Shown: piece by piece, positions 35,910-54,943 of the stretch
Position numbering within the stretch: the stretch's first letter is position 1
How the letters are laid out: each line of letters begins with the position of its first letter
Source: Erpobdella octoculata
Taxonomy: Eukaryota > Annelida > Clitellata > Hirudinida > Erpobdellidae
Reading direction: 5' to 3'
Length of the DNA: 64,000 bases
Assembly: GCA_963978895.1 (NCBI GenBank)
Contig: OZ022244.1
Coordinates: forward strand, 28,470,769 to 28,534,768
Made by a program: the position numbers and the translations under genes
Notes under the pieces: model-generated
Databases searched by the model: none
The model's input: only the letters and a program-made list of their open reading frames with translations
What the model was told of the DNA's origin: nothing

Positions 35910-38271
35910 GTATGTTACACATTTTTATATTCAATTTCCTAAAAAGAAAATTTCTTAAATAGAAAGCAATGATGTAATTTAGTCAGAATGAATTAAGTCA
36001 TAAAGATTTTAAAATCCAATTGAGTCCAGTTCAAAGCGATGCTTTACAAATATATTGCTATTTACTGTGTTTATGTTCGATATAACAGTGTTTTAGTTTT
36101 AGACGACTTTGAGATTTTATGTAGCAAAAAAATGTTGCAACAAATTTACATTACAAATTTAGCAACAAATGACAATGCTTTTGTCATTTATAACAATTGG
36201 TTTCTTTTAACAACTAGTGTCAGTACTAAGGAGGTCGCCATGAATAAAGACATCAACATCATGACTAGTGACATTCACAGATACAAGCTGGAAACTATTG
36301 ATGAGAAGATATTGAGATAACTCTTCATCTCATTCTTTTGAAGATTTTTGAAAACAAACAGTTTTAAAAATATAACTATTAAAAAAATTTATCGTTCTCG
36401 TTTAAAGTTATGGTTTTCGCGTAAGGCCGGGGTTATATTTACTTATACTTACTTGTACCTACGTTAAAAATTGAAAAATATAAAGTCTGATTAATTTTTA
36501 TTGACTATTTAGCTACTCAAGAGTTACTACAGACTTTAATTTACGGGTGAGACTAAAGCCGCCTACATGTCCTCAGTGTTTTTAGATGAACGAATGAGAT
36601 GCCAAGTTTATACCATTTACCTACTCGTATATTCGTTAGGGTACAGAATAACATATGTCGTAACGTCCCTACGTCCAAATAGTTAGTGCAGCAGAGGCTA
36701 GGATCACCATTCCAGATGAAAGTTAAGACGTGCCATCGACAGTCCAAAATAGCTAGTGCAAGGTGCAACAGAGGCTAGGACGACGCACCACTTCAGGCAA
36801 AAGCTTAGGACGCGCCATTGACGGTTCAAATAGTTCACATTTATTCCGAGTTAGCTATCTCCAGGGGCTAGAGATACGTAAATGGAATGATTCATGCTTA
36901 ATTTAGGTATTGTACCTCAATAATAAACTTTTTCATATCAATAAAAACCAAAAAAATTTAGATTTATGTATGTATTGTATCCGCATATAAATATTTATCT
37001 GTTTGCTAACAGCTTCTATTCTGGACAAACCCACCCCGTGCCGCACAATAAGGGAGACTTATAGTGCTGAATGGACCGCGTACTGAATGGACTTTTGGCT
37101 TTAAAATTTCAATTTTCATCTGATTACACACAAATTTTAACTATAGTTTGCTTTTAAACAGATGTATACATGCTTACTTCTTGTGGCAAGAAAATATTGA
37201 GGTCAAGACGTCTAAAAGTTATGTTGTAGGTTTTTCGTAAAAAGTAATTTTTTTGGACTTTAGATTACAAATCAAAGAGACAAACTAATTTTAATATTTT
37301 ATGCAGAGATATTCAGTAGCGTTTCTACAATTATTAGACACATCAATTTGCACTTAATTCAATTCCAGGTTTTGTTGCCATAAGCCATAGATTCTATGGC
37401 ATAGAATCTTGTTTAGCTAGTAGCCATAGACTAAGATATTATATAGTAGCTGTTGCAAAGAAGCCAAGCCTCAAGCTCAAGCTAGTCAAGCTTTTTTTTA
37501 TCCGATTTTTTATCACCTTCGTTTGTCTAACTTCTAAATCTAACAGTTCTAACAGTTCTGCATTAATATACCACTCCAGTCTTGTCTTGTCTTGTTTTGT
37601 CACTTGTCACTCCTGTTTTTTACAAGTGACTTGTGGTGGTATTGTCATTTTGTGACTGTATTCTGAATTATTCTCGTTGTTTTAAGGTAATCTTTCACTT
37701 TTTTATGGGCATGAATTATTTTTATTATTTTAAACTAAATAACAAACTGGTTTTATATATTTTATTAAGCCTTAATAATTAAGGATTTTTTTAAAATATT
37801 TTAATGTGTTTTATTCTATTGAAATCTATTGCTAATCATTGAATGCATTAATTTCCTGATTTTTTTATCGAAGGCTCTCTTCTGTTTGAGTCACTGTTTG
37901 AGCTGTCAGAAACCGTCTAGTTTCATTAAATTTTCCGGTAATCTTTCACTTTATGTATAGGAATGAATTCTTTTCTTAAACTAAATAACAAACTGGTTTT
38001 AAGTATTTTTTTTTTATTGAAATTTTTAAAGTTTTTATAATATTTTTAATATGTGTTTTATTATTGTTTTATTGCTTATCATTTAATTTAATGCATTAAT
38101 TAATTTCTTGATTTATATATTATATAGAAATTGAACAAGATTATGAATATTATTACTTATGCACTTGTTTTACTTTCATAAGCATTTTACTTGTTATAAT
38201 TGTAACAAACTGCTGCCATAACTGTTTATAGTTTTATAGTAATCATAAATTTTTTTTAATTATCATTAAGC

Positions 38272-40253
38272 ATGGAAGCGGTTTTCAGAGGGTCAATGCC
38301 TCATCTAAATATACTACAGTTTGTGATCAAAGTTAGTTGTTTTATTACATATCAATGTAGGCAAATTAGTGATGAGCAAGCACAAGCAATGTTTCATTAG
38401 TTCTAAATTTTTTAAATTTTGTTTATTATCATTTTACTAATTACTGTTTTATTTTGTTATTTCTTCCAGCTACGAAAGCACTCTGCGTCAGAACTCCACA
38501 AGAGCGGTCAAACAGAAGAGACCATGCAACACCAAACCAGCAGAAGGATTCCTTCTACAAACAGTAGAGGTCACGGTCTGAGTGGTTTTTGGGAACTCAA
38601 GGTTAGTTGTTTTATTACATCAATGTAGGCAAGTTAGGGACTAGGAAGCGCAAACAACGTTTGTTAATTACCATCAGAGACCCTCTGCATTTTTCAATAG
38701 TTTTACTTTCACAAATTCATATATGGATCTTATTAAGTATAATGTATTCTCAGTGGGCTTAAACTGTATTCACTACAGGGTCATTTTTCTGTTCTGATGG
38801 TGGTGTTTCTTCTACTTCAAGTTTCAACCATATCCTGCCTTGAACTCGAAACTCCATCAAAAAACGGTAAGTAGATAAGTAGATATATGTTTATGTTTTG
38901 AGTGGACACAAACTTGAAAATGGTTCTCACGTGTACCAAATCTGCTGTTTGCATTTGATGCCGATGTCAAATTTATGGTATTTTTGTGTAAATATTTGAT
39001 ACTTGTGTGTGATTTAAAACTTGTTGATAGTAGTGGTAAACATGGCAACACAGAGCTTCAATTAAAACATGAGTGTGACATTTATTATATTTTAACTGTT
39101 ATGTTGCACTGTTATTTTTTTTTATTCCGATAAATTAACTTCAACTTGCCGTCTTGCTTTCTTGAATGTTTGCTTGATAGTATGCAAACCTTAAAAGTGA
39201 AAATTAACTAACTTTCCGTAATCCAAACGAACTGAAATTTGAAGTATAGGTTCGCTCCCTATGACAATGCATTCTATTAAAGTTTGAAAATTTTTGGGAA
39301 AAGTTTGTTTAATTAAAAACTAATAATTATCGATGTTTTTCAAAATTTCATTTTATACATTGAATTTTCTGGTTTTGTTTAAAATGACCAAAGCCACATA
39401 ATAAAAAAAATTTTAATTGAGGATGTGTTGTTCAATTATATTATCATTTGTATATTTCATTAATATTTAGTTATTGAGATATTTTAATTTTTTGTGTTTT
39501 TTAGAAAGCTACCGTGTGAAATCTTAGGTCGATCAGGATTGGTCTACAGGACAAGGGGTCAAACACTCAACCATGTCCGTTGAACAAATCCGGAACATCC
39601 AACGTTTCAGCAGAAACCTTGTCAGTGACATTTCATTTAAAGTCGTCATGATCGACGCTTTTGTTTTTCTTCCAATAAATATAGTTGTATTGGTAGAATT
39701 TATACTCGAATGGTTTAACTTTTGTATAATCTATGTAGTTGCGAAAATTCTTCAAGCATTTTTTCTTCTTATAGAACTTATTTTACCATCTTTGGTACTG
39801 TCTTTTGTAACGGGATTATGGTATCTGGTGTGCTTTATTTTACCCCCATCTCCTCCCAGGGCTCTTGTTGTTTTCAGTTTAGTAGTAAATTTCTTTTTCA
39901 AAGGTGCTCTAGAAATTATAACGCCATACTTCATCATCTTTATGTTTTTTGCGAACATTACGACAAAATATCATAATTTGAGTGTAGCACAAATAGAAAC
40001 GGCTAAAACCTCAATTGACGCGGCCGGCGAGACTTTTATTATCTGTGTGTTTTTGTGGCGTATCGTAAATGCTTGTCTTCCTATGTTAGCTGTCTGCAAA
40101 GCATGGATTTTGAATTTCATTATGCAATATAGAAAGTTCTTGTTGCTCATGCTGTTGATCGTGGCATGGATCCTGTTGCTTGTAGTGTTGCTCCTGTTGC
40201 TCGTGGCGTGGCCTACTTGTGTTGTTTTTCTTATTATTTCGGATATTATTTAA
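38272..40253 (+). CDS. Multi-membrane-span protein of unknown family, unit B copy, intact, 327 aa
   Basis: Four exons: 38272-38331, 38470-38601, 38779-38866, 39550-40253, totalling 984 nt in phase. The last acceptor (ctacag|gac) joins exon 3 in frame with MSVEQIRNIQ. The first 64 residues are polar and basic. Exon 3 adds a hydrophobic span (VLMVVFLLLQV). The last exon holds about five or six long hydrophobic segments rich in F, L, I and V, broken by a PPSPPRA loop and a polar loop (TKYHNLSVAQIETAKTSI), and ends LIISDII. No family is recognised and no signal peptide is clear. An alternative exon 4 start at 39505 would give a 100-aa product ending just before MSVEQ. Start choice is the first ATG after the acceptor-like cattaag. 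It lies between the proteasome-like and RING genes. Confidence 0.68.
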
Positions 40254-41449
40254 GGCATTTATTTTTTTTTTATTCAAAGTTTTATTTTTTTAAGTTCACC
40301 ATAGAGTTTAAAACTGTACTTATTTACCGTTTTTTATTTCCTTTCAAGTTATTAGATAACGTAAATTTTCTATTTTTCAGGTAGTTCCATTTCTTTTTTA
40401 AGTGATCGTATAAGCCATTTTATTATTTATTGTTCTGTGACTCAAAGATAAAATTTTTGAATGGCTTGTTTATATATAGTATTAATGTACATTTTCTGTC
40501 TTTTGGGATTTTATTTGTCTATTGAAGCTGTGGCCATTTCTTAATCCACCTTTTCGTGATATGATGGATTAATCTTTTTAAAATGGCTTGTGTAAATTAT
40601 GTTTTATTTTTTTAAGCTGTTCTTAATAGCCATTTATTTTCCATCCCCTTGTGACATGGATTAATCTTTTTAAATGGCTCGTGAATTATCTGTTTTCTTT
40701 GAAGTGTTCTTATTAACATTTTTTTATTTCAGGATGGGTAATCTTTTTTAATGGTTTGTGGAATACTCTCAGAAATCTTTTAGTTTTCAGTTTGGAGTTT
40801 TTTGTATTAACTAAACGTTATTCATCATTTTGTTATCCGATGAATACATTTATTTGTCAAGTGTGTAAGGTGAATTTTCAGTATTTTATGAGATGAGTTT
40901 GCTGAAAAATTGTTTTGTCAGATTAAAATATTATTGTTTTAGATGGGTTGACTTTTAATCATCCCTTAGGTATGGTTGGGGGCCGATTTGCCTACAATTT
41001 CTATATACTTGGCGAAAAAATCCATAGTGCCCTGCTCGGATTTTTTAGACATGGTCTGGCTTATTTCATAGATGGAAAATTTTAGGCCTGGCTTGTTATT
41101 TAGGCTCGAACTGCCCCGTTGCATAAGCACAAAAGTCAAGGCCTGCATTCAACCAGTTTTAACGGCACCAAACCGTTACTTGGAAACTAATTTTTGGAAA
41201 AAATAATGTAATCTTATGTAACGTATCTTATAATATTGTAAAAAAACCTTAATTGCGAGTTTTAATGTTTTACAATTTTCAGTTATTGAGTTTTCAAGCA
41301 AGCAAATATAATCCTTTTCTCAGCTTTAAATTTGTAGTCCTGGAAGCCAGAACAAAATAAATTTATAAAACATTTGTAATTTTATCTTCTAAGTAGTATT
41401 GAGTTATTAATTTGTATATTTGTAGTATTTTTAGTTTCAGAGTCGCAGT

Positions 41450-43160
<1,711 letters not shown>

Positions 43161-43161
43161 T

Positions 43162-43297
<136 letters not shown>

Positions 43298-43485
43298 CAT
43301 ATTTATGCCATGCTCATTTTATTATTTTAAATACGAATGTTTTTCCGGTAAAAAAAGACTTCAAGGTATCGATCTCAAGTTTATCGTCATTTTACTCTTT
43401 TCACTATAATAGATAAAGAATTAAAGTTTGTCATATATACAAAATTATATTATCCGCAAATAATAATTGTGTTCTTGAATTTGAA

Positions 43486-44163
43486 ATGTCTTTAAACACT
43501 GATGATGAAGTCTGTTCCGTTTGTCTAAGAACACCTACAAAATTTAACAAGTGTACTACTGAACCATGTCAACATGTTTTTTGCCGTGAATGTTTAAATC
43601 AGTGGCTCAAACGTTCGTCTCTTTGTCCATTATGCAGAACTCATATTGAAATAGATACAAAACAGAGACCAATTTGGACCACAAAAAGACCATGGCTAGC
43701 AATTTTGTCTGCTTTGATTGTTTTCGGTACGTTTACTAATGACGGCATTACGATTTTAGCAATAGCAATTGGTTTTTGCAGTTTGATGAATGGTTTATAC
43801 TCAGTTTTTAGTATATTTTTCAAGAGTGAACGCAGACTAGAAGGTTTAGTCGCTTTTGAATTTTATTATATACTTAAAAATGTTTTGATTGAACAAGATT
43901 CTGACGTTTTCTTCCACACATTAACGCTACATATTTTCTTTTGCTTAGTTGTGAATCTCTATGTGATTTATTTTTTTACAAATGAAGATATTTTCTTGCT
44001 TGTTTTTAGCGAATCATTTCTTTTTTGTTTATTGTTATGCAATACTGATGCTTTGAAAGTTAATGTACATGGCCCATTTTCAACAAACAAGACAGTTGAC
44101 CAGGCAATAATCAGACTCTTTGTAGGAAATGTTACAGTCAATTACAATTACATGATAATGTGA
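43486..44163 (+). CDS. RING-HC finger protein with C-terminal membrane spans, 225 aa, intact
   Basis: A single-exon reading frame starting MSLNTDDEVC. The N-terminal C3HC4 RING uses C10, C13, C28, H30, C33, C36, C47 and C50 (CSVC...PCQHVFCREC...CPLC), the zinc-binding pattern of E3 ubiquitin ligases. Hydrophobic stretches follow at roughly 73-110 and 145-185, so it is probably anchored with the RING facing the cytosol. No known RING-TM family fits: RNF5/RNF185 are shorter with two spans, and MARCH proteins use a C4HC3 RING. Poly(A) signal AATAAA at 44192-44197, 29 bp after the stop. The lack of introns suggests a retroposed origin. E3 activity is inferred from the domain only. Confidence 0.8.
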   Translation: MSLNTDDEVCSVCLRTPTKFNKCTTEPCQHVFCRECLNQWLKRSSLCPLCRTHIEIDTKQRPIWTTKRPWLAILSALIVFGTFTNDGITILAIAIGFCSLMNGLYSVFSIFFKSERRLEGLVAFEFYYILKNVLIEQDSDVFFHTLTLHIFFCLVVNLYVIYFFTNEDIFLLVFSESFLFCLLLCNTDALKVNVHGPFSTNKTVDQAIIRLFVGNVTVNYNYMIM

Positions 44164-44577
44164 TTTTTATTTTTTATTTTTGTTATTTGAAAATAAACTT
44201 TTGATAAAATATGTCTTACAGAAATTATTTCAAAAACTTCCATTACTAGGTTTAATAAATTCAAACATCTAAACATGCGGTTTTGTGATTTTTAAACCAA
44301 ATAAACCATTTTAAGCTTACTTAGTGACCCTGCGTGTTTGTCGGTTTCCATTGACGATTTGCCAGTCTTCTCTTCTGATAACTCAGTACCAGTTGATATG
44401 GTTACATTGAAGCACCTTGCCTCGAATGTAACTATGTCGATAATATTTTAATATAATAGTAGACCACGTCACTCACTGAATCTGTCACGCTTATGTAATT
44501 AGTCGTATAGTAGTTATTAAATACATTTTTTCTATCATTGATATATATATATATATATATGAATATATATGTATATA

Positions 44578-44608
<31 letters not shown>

Positions 44609-44611
44609 CAT

Positions 44612-44668
<57 letters not shown>

Positions 44669-44676
44669 TATATCAT

Positions 44677-44727
<51 letters not shown>

Positions 44728-44746
44728 TATATATATATATACATAC

Positions 44747-45400
44747 TAGCGGGGTTACCCGGCGTTGCCCGGGGTTTTTAGAGGTTTTTCTAATGTTTGT
44801 TTCTCTCGCTCCCGTTTCCTTCTCCACTTTCCCGTTTTCGTCGCGTTCCCGGTCGCTTTTCCGCTCTCGGTCGTTTTCCAGCTCCCGGTCGCTTTCCCGC
44901 TCAAAAGTATGTATATCGCCAAACAGTGTTTGGCCATCTCCATGTGTAGAGTCCCGAGCTGAAGCACACCGGGCCATTTCATGAAGATCGACTTTTCTTC
45001 CGGAATCAGGCCGACCGCGCAATTCAAAAGAATGAACTGAAGTGTGGCGCCTTTGATTGCCAGCCCTCAGCGAATGAGATTCGCTGTCACGGCCGACAGA
45101 AACGCAAGAAACGAGGGACAATTCTGTGCCGTCCAGAGCCATCATGAAGACTTGATCGTCCACATCAGACTCGTTTTCAGTTGTAGAGAGGGTGCTACAA
45201 ACTACAACACACGTAGATCTCTGAGTTAACTCACACAAAAAGCATAGTAAGTGTTGCAGATAGAAAAGCTTTTGCATCAATTGTTGAGACCTCTAAATTT
45301 GCCGCTATTCAGAATATTCCACTTGGATGACACAGAGATGGTGGCCACATCGTTCTTAATGGTGTCCATCATCTATTTACAGAAGATATGAACATTCATT
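44747..45400. other. Mobile-element start fused to an unidentified coding-like remnant
   Basis: 44747-44905 repeats 31184-31340 (CGGCGTTGCCCGGGG plus minisatellite start). Then the sequence switches to GC-richer DNA unlike its surroundings. On the minus strand this reads open in two frames over about 45380-44910 (pieces such as [15 protein letters not shown] and [13 protein letters not shown]), interrupted by stops and frame changes. Compositional contrast suggests a captured or inserted gene fragment. Origin not recognised. Confidence 0.45.
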
Positions 45401-45539
45401 CATCATTTCATTTTCAAAAGTTGACATGGATAATAGATTTAAACTTACCGCCTCAGGAGAATTATTTCAGAAAAATCATGGGGGCGCAAACTGTTTAAAA
45501 ACCCATATAATTCAAAATTGAATCTTCTTTATGCTAAAT

Positions 45540-45700
45540 CCTATTTTTCAAAATAGCTGAACGGGGTAGGGGGAGAGGGATAGTCGTAGGTACTTTTCCA
45601 AAATTGTCTTCAAACACTTTTTCCTCCAAAAATAGCTGATAACCGAGGAGAGGAATTATAAGTACTTTTCTGATTTTTTTTTAAAAAGCTTCGTAGATAT
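45540..45700. repeat. Interspersed repeat family, copy 1
   Basis: Alternating ATAGCTGA..GGGGTAGGGGGAG, GTACTTTTCCAAAAT and TTTTTCCTCCAAAAAT motifs, shared with 49850-50070 in the same orientation. It is non-coding. A poorly conserved AT-rich stretch follows to 45914. Confidence 0.5.
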
Positions 45701-45914
45701 TTTTCAAAACTTTTTTGGAAATTTTTTTTGAGGGGCCACCAGCCTACCAAATAACGCCCTGGACCCTCAATTATGGAACTTTTACGGCTCTGGGAGCTGT
45801 ACTAACATTGCGTATTTTGTCTCAAACTTGGCCCCCCATCAAAGGTTGGCTAGATTCGCCAGTGCTTTCAGTAAATACAAAACAGGTATTAATAATTGCG
45901 TTAATTGTAGATAT

Positions 45915-46263
45915 TCGTATTACAAACAAGTAAATTAAAAACGAATTTTTTAAACCAATGCTCTTATATGTAATTAAAACACAAATTTTGCAATCAATTT
46001 TTTCTTATATTACTCTTTTATTTTATATTAAAGTCGAAATATCTTAATTATATCGAAATATCGAAATTAATTAAAATTAACTAAATTAATTGACTTATTG
46101 TAAAACTAATAATTGAATATTGCATTGTCTTCTATTTTGAGCATGTATGCAAAATTTGAAAAAATCTATCATCAGGAAGTGACTCAAAAATTGATTGCAA
46201 GATTTGAAACAGACAGAGAAACAGACAGACAGAGAAACAGAGACGACGAGTTAATAAAAGCAT
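45915..46263. repeat. Interspersed repeat, inverted partner of 10138-10540
   Basis: The reverse complement matches the cold-shock gene intron 2 copy nearly exactly. Here a CAGACAGAGAAA motif is duplicated (12 bp). High identity between copies 36 kb apart suggests recent mobility. Confidence 0.75.
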
Positions 46264-46710
46264 TGGTAACAAGCCATAAATTTTCAACACTTAAAACGTG
46301 GGGCGCTATTTATATTCAAAAAAGCATTCTATCTTGTTTAAAAAATAGCAGACATTAACGCATGCCTCCATCAAAACATTTCTCACACAGCCCAGAGAAA
46401 AATTATTTTCTTTTTTTTAGTTCACAAAAACGTGGTATTTTTAAAAGTTGTTTTAAAATATTTTATTTATATTTGATCAAAACAAAAAAGACCGTCATTT
46501 TTGACGGGATACTTCTAGTTAGAAAATATTTGTCATGGTGAAAACTTTCTGAATTTGTACGTCATGTCATACATGCAGTATAAATTTAACCAAACATGTT
46601 GTATTTGACAAATTTATGTAAAGTTTTACAAAAACAGAAATATACGACATTTTACTTTTAGAAAGTGATTTTTTATGTTTATTTGTAAAAAAATGATAAA
46701 AAAATAAAAA

Positions 46711-47325
46711 TTAAAATATTCTTTCTTCGTTTTCTATCATTCTCAACAAATTAAGGTGCATCAACTTCTCCCGATTAGTTGACAAAACACAGAAAAAAGT
46801 TGTTTGGGCAAAAACGATGAAAAAAATTTCTTTGGTATTAAATCTATGAATCATTTCAATATTTAATAAAAGGCAGAAAAAAATATGTAACAAAAAATAA
46901 GTATAAACTGCATCAGGGCTTTCATTATCTAAAAAAAACAAGAACTCATAAAGAAAACCCCAACCGACTAGCCCGCGAATTCGTAATTGAACTTTATCAG
47001 AGAATAATTCCAAAACTGACACACCACCTTCAATGCAACTGAGACCGAGAAGTAATAATATAACAATATCGTAAATAGGCGTGTTGTAGGAAAACAACGC
47101 ACTTACAATTGCCAACCAAGGTGTAGATGTTTTCCATATTGATTTCCACTTAGTCGAGCTAACGATATCCGTTTGGCATACTGGACACAAAGATGAAGTT
47201 TCAAGGGATTTTGTAATGCATTCATTGCAGAATGTATGTTGACATGGGTCCGTAGTAAATTCGTTTAATTGCGTAACTGTTTTCAGGCAAATGGAGCAGT
47301 GGTTATTTGAAACGTCTGTAGACAT
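46711..47325 (-). CDS. RING-HC finger protein with membrane spans, diverged paralogue, 204 aa
   Basis: A single-exon frame starting MSTDVSNNHC. It has the same eight zinc ligands at the same residue numbers as the 43486 gene (C10, C13, C28, H30, C33, C36, C47, C50; PCQHTFCNEC and CPVC). The shared motif W...TPWLAIVSAL leads into the hydrophobic half, and HIFFCLL is also shared. Overall identity is low, so it is an old paralogue, in opposite orientation. AATAAA on the minus strand lies at about 46679-46684, 27 bp after the stop. The intact frame despite deep divergence argues for function. Probably a membrane-bound E3 ligase by domain; substrate unknown. Confidence 0.8.
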   Translation of the reverse strand: MSTDVSNNHCSICLKTVTQLNEFTTDPCQHTFCNECITKSLETSSLCPVCQTDIVSSTKWKSIWKTSTPWLAIVSALFSYNTPIYDIVILLLLGLSCIEGGVSVLELFSDKVQLRIRGLVGWGFLYEFLFFLDNESPDAVYTYFLLHIFFCLLLNIEMIHRFNTKEIFFIVFAQTTFFCVLSTNREKLMHLNLLRMIENEERIF

Positions 47326-47554
47326 CTTTAAAGATTTAAAGAAAATGTAACTATCTTATTTTTTTGTGTGTAAACGTCAATTATTTCCAACAAGAAGATT
47401 GTTTTTTTTTAAATTGCAGAGTTTTTCTCAATAATAACAACAGAAAAAGTGAAACTGATAACGAATAATTGCATTACCAATGTCTTCAAGTCTTTTTAAG
47501 CGGAAACACGTTGGTTTTGAAAACCACGGTGAGTGATATTAAATTAAATTACGC

Positions 47555-48574
<1,020 letters not shown>

Positions 48575-49230
48575 GCAAACAAGGAATTCGTTAATAGTTT
48601 ATCTTCCCAACAACGGGCTTCCCTTCGACGTTTTGAGTCTTTGGCGAAAAAATTAACAAATACAAAATGGACAATTATATTCAATGGAGTTTGCGTACAA
48701 GAATATATATATATATATATATATATAAGCAGCAGATATTATTTTTATGTTGCTCTGTCTCAGTGATGACATCAGAAATAGGTTGAAGCAAATTGTTAAA
48801 AACCCCAGTTGCAGCCTAGAAACTTAATCCAACTTTCTTTTTTTTCAAACGCATCATTACAAGAATTTTCTGATATTTTAAAACAATTAAATTAAAATAA
48901 ATTTTCCAGAAATGAATCATTGATATTTTTTTTTATTACACACTTCAAATTGAGTTTCACTGAAAACAAAACTAGATCAACAACGTTGCTTATTTAAAGG
49001 TACTTGTATAAGCTATTTTAAATTAATTGCCGAAGCTATTTATAAAATAAAATCGGTCATTATTATAATTGAATACATCCGCAAAGTAGACGCTTTGATG
49101 CGACCTCGATATGAAGAGTTCGTAAGAGTACGACTCAATACTTTGCAGTTGACACTTTTAAGCGTGTAAGGTTTCTTCTAATTAAATGTTTGGTTAATTT
49201 AAAATAATTTATAAATTAAACTGTCGGAAA

Positions 49231-54652
<5,422 letters not shown>

Positions 54653-54708
54653 AACGTTATTGAATTGATGAGCTATTGGAATAGTTGACTGAATATTTTA
54701 CTTGCTCA

Positions 54709-54717
54709 TTTATTAAA
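54709..54717. promoter_or_regulatory. Overlapping poly(A) signals of two convergent genes
   Basis: TTTATTAAA gives ATTAAA on the plus strand (54712-54717, 59 bp after the DNase II stop). It gives AATAAA on the minus strand (54709-54714, 230 bp after the stop at 54944). The two 3' ends would then meet or overlap. Confidence 0.5.
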
Positions 54718-54943
54718 GAAACAAATAGTTAAAAAAATTAATTTAAATGCATTTTTTATAATAATAATCTAGACAAAATTTATATTTTTATTCTTTTAGT
54801 CTTAAATTGATGTAAGTTTTTCTACCTGATTTTTAATCAAATTAAAAGTAATTTGTGTTTAAATGTCGTTTAGAAAACACAAATTCAAAAAGTTCAAGCG
54901 ATCCGGTACAATACAATTGTATTTTACAACTGCAAAGTAATAT

